Assembly: GCA_017380955.1 (NCBI GenBank)
Contig: JAFOCZ010000087.1
Span: 1-9,119, forward strand
Length of the DNA stretch: 9,119 nt
Source of the DNA: Alistipes sp.
Lineage (GTDB): Bacteria; Bacteroidota; Bacteroidia; Bacteroidales; Rikenellaceae
Reading direction: 5' to 3'
The position numbers and the translations under genes are program-made. Below the pieces are notes generated by a model. It made no database searches. It worked only from the letters and a program-made list of their open reading frames with translations, and was not told the origin of the DNA. Positions 6,331 to 9,119 of the stretch are shown piece by piece; the stretch's first letter is position 1; each line of letters begins with the position of its first letter.

Positions 6331-6440
6331 GCAGATGTGGCCTTGACATGAAGAAGCCCCGGATGGGTAGTACTTGACGTACGTCCCATTCGGGGCTTTG
6401 ATTGAAAGGCCGCAGATGCGCCCTTATCACAAGAAATGAT
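6309..6440. repeat. Long imperfect palindrome at the 3' end of the DUF1015 gene
   Basis: The left side 6309-6367 and the right side 6385-6440 are imperfect reverse complements along nearly their whole length. Shared blocks in order are ATTTCTTGT, AAGGG, GCA..TG, GGCCTT and AGCCCCG.ATGGG. The apex is a 17-nt loop (6368-6384) containing GTAC/GTAC. The outermost hairpins keep the loop TTTCTTG, while their 4-bp arms change together: CTGA/TCAG on the plus-strand copies, ATCA/TGAT on the minus-strand copy at 6440-6426. The palindrome touches the last base of the DUF1015 stop codon, so it forms the 3' untranslated region of that operon. Confidence 0.65.
6354..6398 (-). terminator. GC-rich stem-loop, candidate terminator of the serC-serA-DUF1015 operon
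   Basis: AAGCCCCGGATGGG (6354-6367) pairs with CCCATTCGGGGCTT (6385-6398), 13 of 14 positions, and is the apex of the long palindrome. It lies about 40 bp past the DUF1015 stop. The downstream tail on the minus strand is CTTCATGTCA, only weakly T-rich, and the single non-Watson-Crick pair is G.U in plus-strand RNA but A.C in minus-strand RNA. Its direction is therefore uncertain; it could block transcription from both sides. Confidence 0.4.
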
Positions 6441-7681
6441 TACTCGAATGAGTGGATAACAACACCCGAACGCAACTTAGGCTCAAACCAAGTAGTCTTA
6501 GGAGGCATAATGTTGCCAGTGTCAGCGATGTCGAAGAGCTGCTGCATAGATACTGGGTACAATGCAAATGCAACCTTCATCTCGCCGCTGTCAACACGCT
6601 TCTGCAACTCGCCCAAACCACGGATACCGCCTACGAAGTCGATACGCTTAGATGTGCGGAGGTCAGCGATGCCGAGAACCTTATCCAAAACGAGGTTAGA
6701 GAGAACTGATACGTCGAGAACGCCGATAGGATCGTTATCGTCGTAAGTACCCTCCTTAGCAGTCATAGAGTACCACTCACCGTCGATGTACATTGCGAAG
6801 TTGTGGAGAGCGTTAGGAGTGTATATCTCTGCACCCTTCTTCTCAACTACGAATGACTCACCTACAGCAGCCAAGAACTCCTCCTTAGAAAGACCGTTGA
6901 GATCCTTAACTACGCGGTTGTAGTCGATGATGCGGAGGTGTGATGCTGGGAATGTCACAGCGAGGAAGAAGCAATACTCCTCGTTGCCAGTGTGGTTAGC
7001 GTTCTTAGAAGCGCACTCCTGACCTACGCGTGCTGCAGCAGCAGTACGGTGGTGGCCATCAGCAACATACAACGCTGGAATGCCAGCGAAGATCTCTGTG
7101 ATGCGGTCGTTGATAGCCTTCTCGCGGATAACCCACATATGGTGACCAAAGCCATCCTCAGCAACGAAATCGTAGTCAGCCTCGTGCTCAGCAACCCACT
7201 TAGAAACGATAGCGTCGATCTCTGCCTCGTCAGGGTATGCGAAGAATACTGGCTCGATGTTAGCCTTCTGGTTGCGAACGTGGATCATACGATCCTCCTC
7301 CTTGTCGACACGTGTAAGCTCGTGCTTCTTGATAGCGCCAGAGAGGTAATCCTCGTAGTGGCAGCACATAGCGATACCATACTGAGTACGGCCGTTCATA
7401 GTCTGAGCGTAGATGTAGTAATACTCCTCGCCATCCTGTGCCAACCAACCCTTCTCCTTCCATACGCGGAAGTTCTCCATAGCCTTGTCGTAAGCCTCCT
7501 GAGAGTGCTCATCAACGATAGGATCGAAGTCGATCTCAGGCTTGATGATGTGGAGCAAAGAGCGCTCACCAGCCTCAGCCTTAGCCTCTACAGAGTTAAG
7601 AACGTCGTAAGGACGTGATGCAACCTCTGATGCCAACTCCTTTGGAGGACGGATACCCTTGAAAGGTTTAATTCTTACCAT
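6440..7681 (-). CDS. DUF1015 family protein, serine-biosynthesis operon
   Basis: A 413-residue soluble protein of the DUF1015 (COG4198) family; the function is not settled to my knowledge. Conserved family features seen: N-terminal KPFKGIRPP (5-13) and RPYDVL (23-28), KKHELTR (118-124), the hallmark YVADGHHRTAAA (205-216), and C-terminal MPPKTTWFEPKLRSGVVIH (392-410). The DGHHR motif also occurs in the ParB-like free serine kinase SerK of Thermococcus, which hints at a phosphotransfer or nucleotide-handling role; this is inference. It is the third gene after serC and serA on the same strand, with a 195-bp gap holding two hairpins. Length fits the family (about 410). Codon bias is like that of serA (CGT, GGT, AAG, GAG), suggesting strong expression. 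Either a serine/phosphoserine-linked enzyme or a regulator would fit. Confidence 0.9.
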   Translation of the reverse strand: MVRIKPFKGIRPPKELASEVASRPYDVLNSVEAKAEAGERSLLHIIKPEIDFDPIVDEHSQEAYDKAMENFRVWKEKGWLAQDGEEYYYIYAQTMNGRTQYGIAMCCHYEDYLSGAIKKHELTRVDKEEDRMIHVRNQKANIEPVFFAYPDEAEIDAIVSKWVAEHEADYDFVAEDGFGHHMWVIREKAINDRITEIFAGIPALYVADGHHRTAAAARVGQECASKNANHTGNEEYCFFLAVTFPASHLRIIDYNRVVKDLNGLSKEEFLAAVGESFVVEKKGAEIYTPNALHNFAMYIDGEWYSMTAKEGTYDDNDPIGVLDVSVLSNLVLDKVLGIADLRTSKRIDFVGGIRGLGELQKRVDSGEMKVAFALYPVSMQQLFDIADTGNIMPPKTTWFEPKLRSGVVIHSFE

Positions 7682-7722
7682 ATATAAATAATAGTTTTAG
7701 GTAGTTATTTATTTTCTATATA

Positions 7723-7746
7723 AGGGTGCCAATTGCTTGACACCCT
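7723..7746 (-). other. RNA hairpin candidate in the serA-DUF1015 gap
   Basis: In minus-strand RNA, AGGGTGTC (7746-7739) pairs with GGCACCCT (7730-7723): 8 bp including one G.U, closing an 8-nt loop. The same pair is A.C in the plus-strand transcript, so the structure fits the direction of the operon. It lies about 40 bp before the DUF1015 ATG and is followed by TATATAG rather than a T-run. It may act as a partial terminator or an mRNA processing/stability element. Confidence 0.45.
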
Positions 7747-7792
7747 AATTTAATTGTGTTTAACAATTAGTATAATTGAGATAGTTTGGCGA

Positions 7793-7855
7793 CTGCTCGA
7801 AGATTGAAAAAGCGGAGTTTACTTAAAGTAAATGAGCATTTTTCAATCGAGGCAG
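7793..7855. repeat. Long inverted repeat just downstream of serA
   Basis: The core arms GATTGAAAAA (7802-7811) and TTTTTCAATC (7839-7848) match perfectly. They extend outward through CTG-CTCGA (7793-7800) against TCGAG-G-CAG with a bulge, and inward through GC/GC to a second palindrome TTTACTTAAAGTAAA (7818-7832). It begins about 20 bp after the serA stop. On the minus strand, the direction of serA, a CTTTTTC stretch closes the stem. A 6-bp hairpin, TAATTG/CAATTA (7751-7769), lies beside it. It could end or trim the serC-serA transcript, or be a dispersed intergenic palindrome. Confidence 0.6.
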
Positions 7856-7876
7856 GCATCGAAATATCCAATTAGA

Positions 7877-8800
7877 CTATTTGTTAACCTGGAAACGTAC
7901 GTTGCCGTTTACAAAGAAGTCTACAATCTGACGAGCAGCAGCAAGACCAGCGTTTACGTTAGCCTCTGCAGTCTCAGCACCCTGCTTCTTAGGAGTACCG
8001 AAGTAGCGCTTGCCAAACTTCTCAGCGTATGCGTCCTTAGCATCTGGAGCGATATCGGTGATGTACTTCAAGTCCTCACGCTCAGTCATAGCCTGTGCAA
8101 GACCCTCCTCGTTGATAACCTCCTTACGAGCAGTGTTTACGATAGTTGCACCCTTAGGCATTGACATAGCGAGGTCATAACCGATAGAGCCCTTAGTCTC
8201 TGCAGTTGCAGGAATGTGCAATGAGAGGTAGTCAGCAGCAGCGTACAACTCTGCGATAGAGTTCATCTTCTTAACGCCGTCACGCTCGAATACTGCATCA
8301 TCAGTGATGAATGGATCGTAAGCGATAACGTTCATACCGAGAGCCTTACCCTTCAAACCTACCAAGCGACCTACGTTACCGTAAGCGTGGATAGCCAAAG
8401 TCTTGCCCTGCAACTCAGAGCCAGTACCTGGGTTGAACTGGTTACGAGCCATATATACCATCATACCAAGAGCCAACTCAGCAACAGCGTTTGAGTTCTG
8501 ACCTGGAGTGTTCATAACAACTACGTTGTGAGCTGTAGCAGCAGCGAGGTCTACGTTGTCGAAACCTGCACCTGCACGAACAACAATCTTAAGCTGCTTT
8601 GCTGCCTCGATAACCTCAGCAGTAACCTTGTCGCTACGGATGATAAGAGCATCAACGTCAGCAACTGCAGCCAACAACTCAGCCTTGTCAGCATACTTCT
8701 CAAGACGTACTACCTCGTAGTTAGCCTCCTTCAAGATAGCCTCAATACCCTCAACAGCGGTCTTTGCAAAAGGCTTCTCGGTTGCAATAAGTACCTTCAT
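7877..8800 (-). CDS. serA: D-3-phosphoglycerate dehydrogenase, short Bacteroidetes type
   Basis: A 307-residue NAD-dependent dehydrogenase making 3-phosphohydroxypyruvate from 3-phosphoglycerate, the first step of the phosphorylated serine pathway. Seen: RAGAGFDNVD (75-84), NTPGQNSNAVAE (97-108), HAYGNVGR (138-145) as the nucleotide-binding turn, NTARKEVINEEGL (222-234) with catalytic Arg225, and TPKKQGAETAEAN (269-281). Two departures from textbook SerA are visible. The first Gly of GxGxxG is Ala139, and the catalytic His of TPHxGG is Lys (TPKK, 271-272). Similar Lys-type enzymes are known from Bacteroides-like bacteria and Entamoeba, so this is a lineage feature rather than decay. There is no C-terminal ACT domain, so serine feedback through ACT is not expected. 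serC lies 94 bp upstream and DUF1015 195 bp downstream. The start at 8800 matches the usual MKVLIATEKPFAK opening. Confidence 0.95.
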   Translation of the reverse strand: MKVLIATEKPFAKTAVEGIEAILKEANYEVVRLEKYADKAELLAAVADVDALIIRSDKVTAEVIEAAKQLKIVVRAGAGFDNVDLAAATAHNVVVMNTPGQNSNAVAELALGMMVYMARNQFNPGTGSELQGKTLAIHAYGNVGRLVGLKGKALGMNVIAYDPFITDDAVFERDGVKKMNSIAELYAAADYLSLHIPATAETKGSIGYDLAMSMPKGATIVNTARKEVINEEGLAQAMTEREDLKYITDIAPDAKDAYAEKFGKRYFGTPKKQGAETAEANVNAGLAAARQIVDFFVNGNVRFQVNK

Positions 8801-8836
8801 AATTAGGTTTAAATCTTATTAAATTTTAGTTATTAA

Positions 8837-8868
8837 GGTAGCCGTCGGGGAAAACCCCAACGACTACC
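8837..8868 (-). other. Strong RNA hairpin in the serC-serA gap
   Basis: In minus-strand RNA, GGTAGTCGTTGGGG and CCCCGACGGCTACC form a continuous 14-bp stem closed by a UUUU loop. Both non-Watson-Crick positions are G.U pairs in this strand but A.C mismatches in the opposite strand, so the pairing fits RNA made from the serC-serA operon. It starts 26 bp after the serC stop and ends 36 bp before the serA ATG; the region behind it (TTAATAACTAAAA) has no long T-run. It may be an intercistronic processing or stability element, or a leaky terminator. Confidence 0.6.
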
Positions 8869-8894
8869 ATATTAATTAGTTGATAGTTGTCGAA

Positions 8895-9119
8895 TTACTT
8901 GTGAAGTGCCTCGAACTCCTGCATACAAGCTACCAAAGCCTCTACAGACTCCTTTGGACAAGCGTTGTAGATAGATGCACGGAAACCACCTACTGAACGG
9001 TGACCCTTGATACCTACCATACCCTTCTCCTTAGCGAACTCCATAAACTCCTTCTCGAACTCCTCCTTACCTGGAGCCATAACGAAGCAAACGTTCATCA
9101 AAGAGCGGTCCTCCTTAGC
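8895..9119 (-). CDS. serC: Phosphoserine aminotransferase, C-terminal 74 residues (5' end outside window)
   Basis: PLP-dependent transaminase converting 3-phosphohydroxypyruvate and glutamate to phosphoserine and 2-oxoglutarate, the second step of serine synthesis; also used on 4-phosphohydroxythreonine in many bacteria. Only the C-terminal fifth of an approximately 355-360-residue protein is present, open to the right edge of the window. The diagnostic block GIKGHRSVGGFRASIYNACP holds the conserved His-Arg and Arg that bind substrate phosphate/carboxylate in the family. It is followed by the closing helix VEALVACMQEFEALHK. The PLP lysine lies outside the window. It is the first visible gene of the minus-strand serC-serA-DUF1015 group. 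Confidence 0.95.
   Translation of the reverse strand, partial: AKEDRSLMNVCFVMAPGKEEFEKEFMEFAKEKGMVGIKGHRSVGGFRASIYNACPKESVEALVACMQEFEALHK

Noticed and set aside
6165..6389. Short minus-strand open frame with repeated LTRNQ
   Set aside because: The peptide repeat only reflects the ~79-bp DNA repeat. The copies fall out of frame with one another, so coding is not what keeps them similar.
6091..6440. Possible CRISPR array
   Set aside because: Similarity covers most of each unit rather than short identical repeats with unique spacers of constant length, and no cas genes are nearby.
6992..7618. Plus-strand open frame (208 codons) antisense to DUF1015
   Set aside because: Leu/Val/Ser-rich shadow of a clear conserved gene; no family features.

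Overview
The window looks like a chromosomal segment of a Bacteroidales bacterium (Bacteroides/Prevotella/Muribaculaceae-like; genus not resolved). The reasons are a V-type ATPase cluster of the E-DUF2764-A type, a DUF5020 outer-membrane protein, a short Bacteroidetes-type SerA next to SerC and a DUF1015 protein, the absence of Shine-Dalgarno sequences before the starts, and TAnnTTTG/TTTG promoter elements.

Layout. (1) 1-2558, minus strand: the promoter-proximal end of a V-type ATPase operon, with atpE (stator subunit E), a DUF2764 protein and atpA (catalytic subunit A, cut by the left edge). (2) 2559-2810: a divergent intergenic region with one candidate promoter facing each way. The rightward promoter sits so close to the ATG that its transcript would be essentially leaderless. 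(3) 2811-5931, plus strand: a tight three-gene operon of a ROK-family sugar-kinase-like protein, a DUF5020 outer-membrane beta-barrel candidate and an NCS2 purine permease, closed by a strong intrinsic terminator at 5953-5987. (4) 5988-6439: a gene-free convergent spacer packed with repeats. It holds a helically phased decamer array that reverses orientation, a palindromic element, two ~79-bp tandem units and a ~130-bp imperfect palindrome reaching the stop codon of the DUF1015 gene. (5) 6440-9119, minus strand: a serine-biosynthesis operon in the transcriptional order serC (partial), serA, DUF1015. Both gene-to-gene gaps carry strong RNA-hairpin candidates.

How the parts work together. The V-ATPase couples ATP to ion transport at the cytoplasmic membrane. 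The plus-strand operon looks like a two-membrane uptake route (an outer-membrane Tsx-like channel plus an inner-membrane purine permease) with a cytoplasmic ROK protein of unknown substrate. SerA and SerC make phosphoserine from 3-phosphoglycerate. The DUF1015 protein is a candidate third player in serine/phosphoserine metabolism, because it is encoded with them and carries a DGHHR motif.

I saw no CRISPR array, tRNA, rRNA, transposase or phage gene. The most unusual content is the repeat-rich convergent spacer, the DUF1015-serine linkage, and the DUF2764 protein as a hidden V-ATPase subunit.
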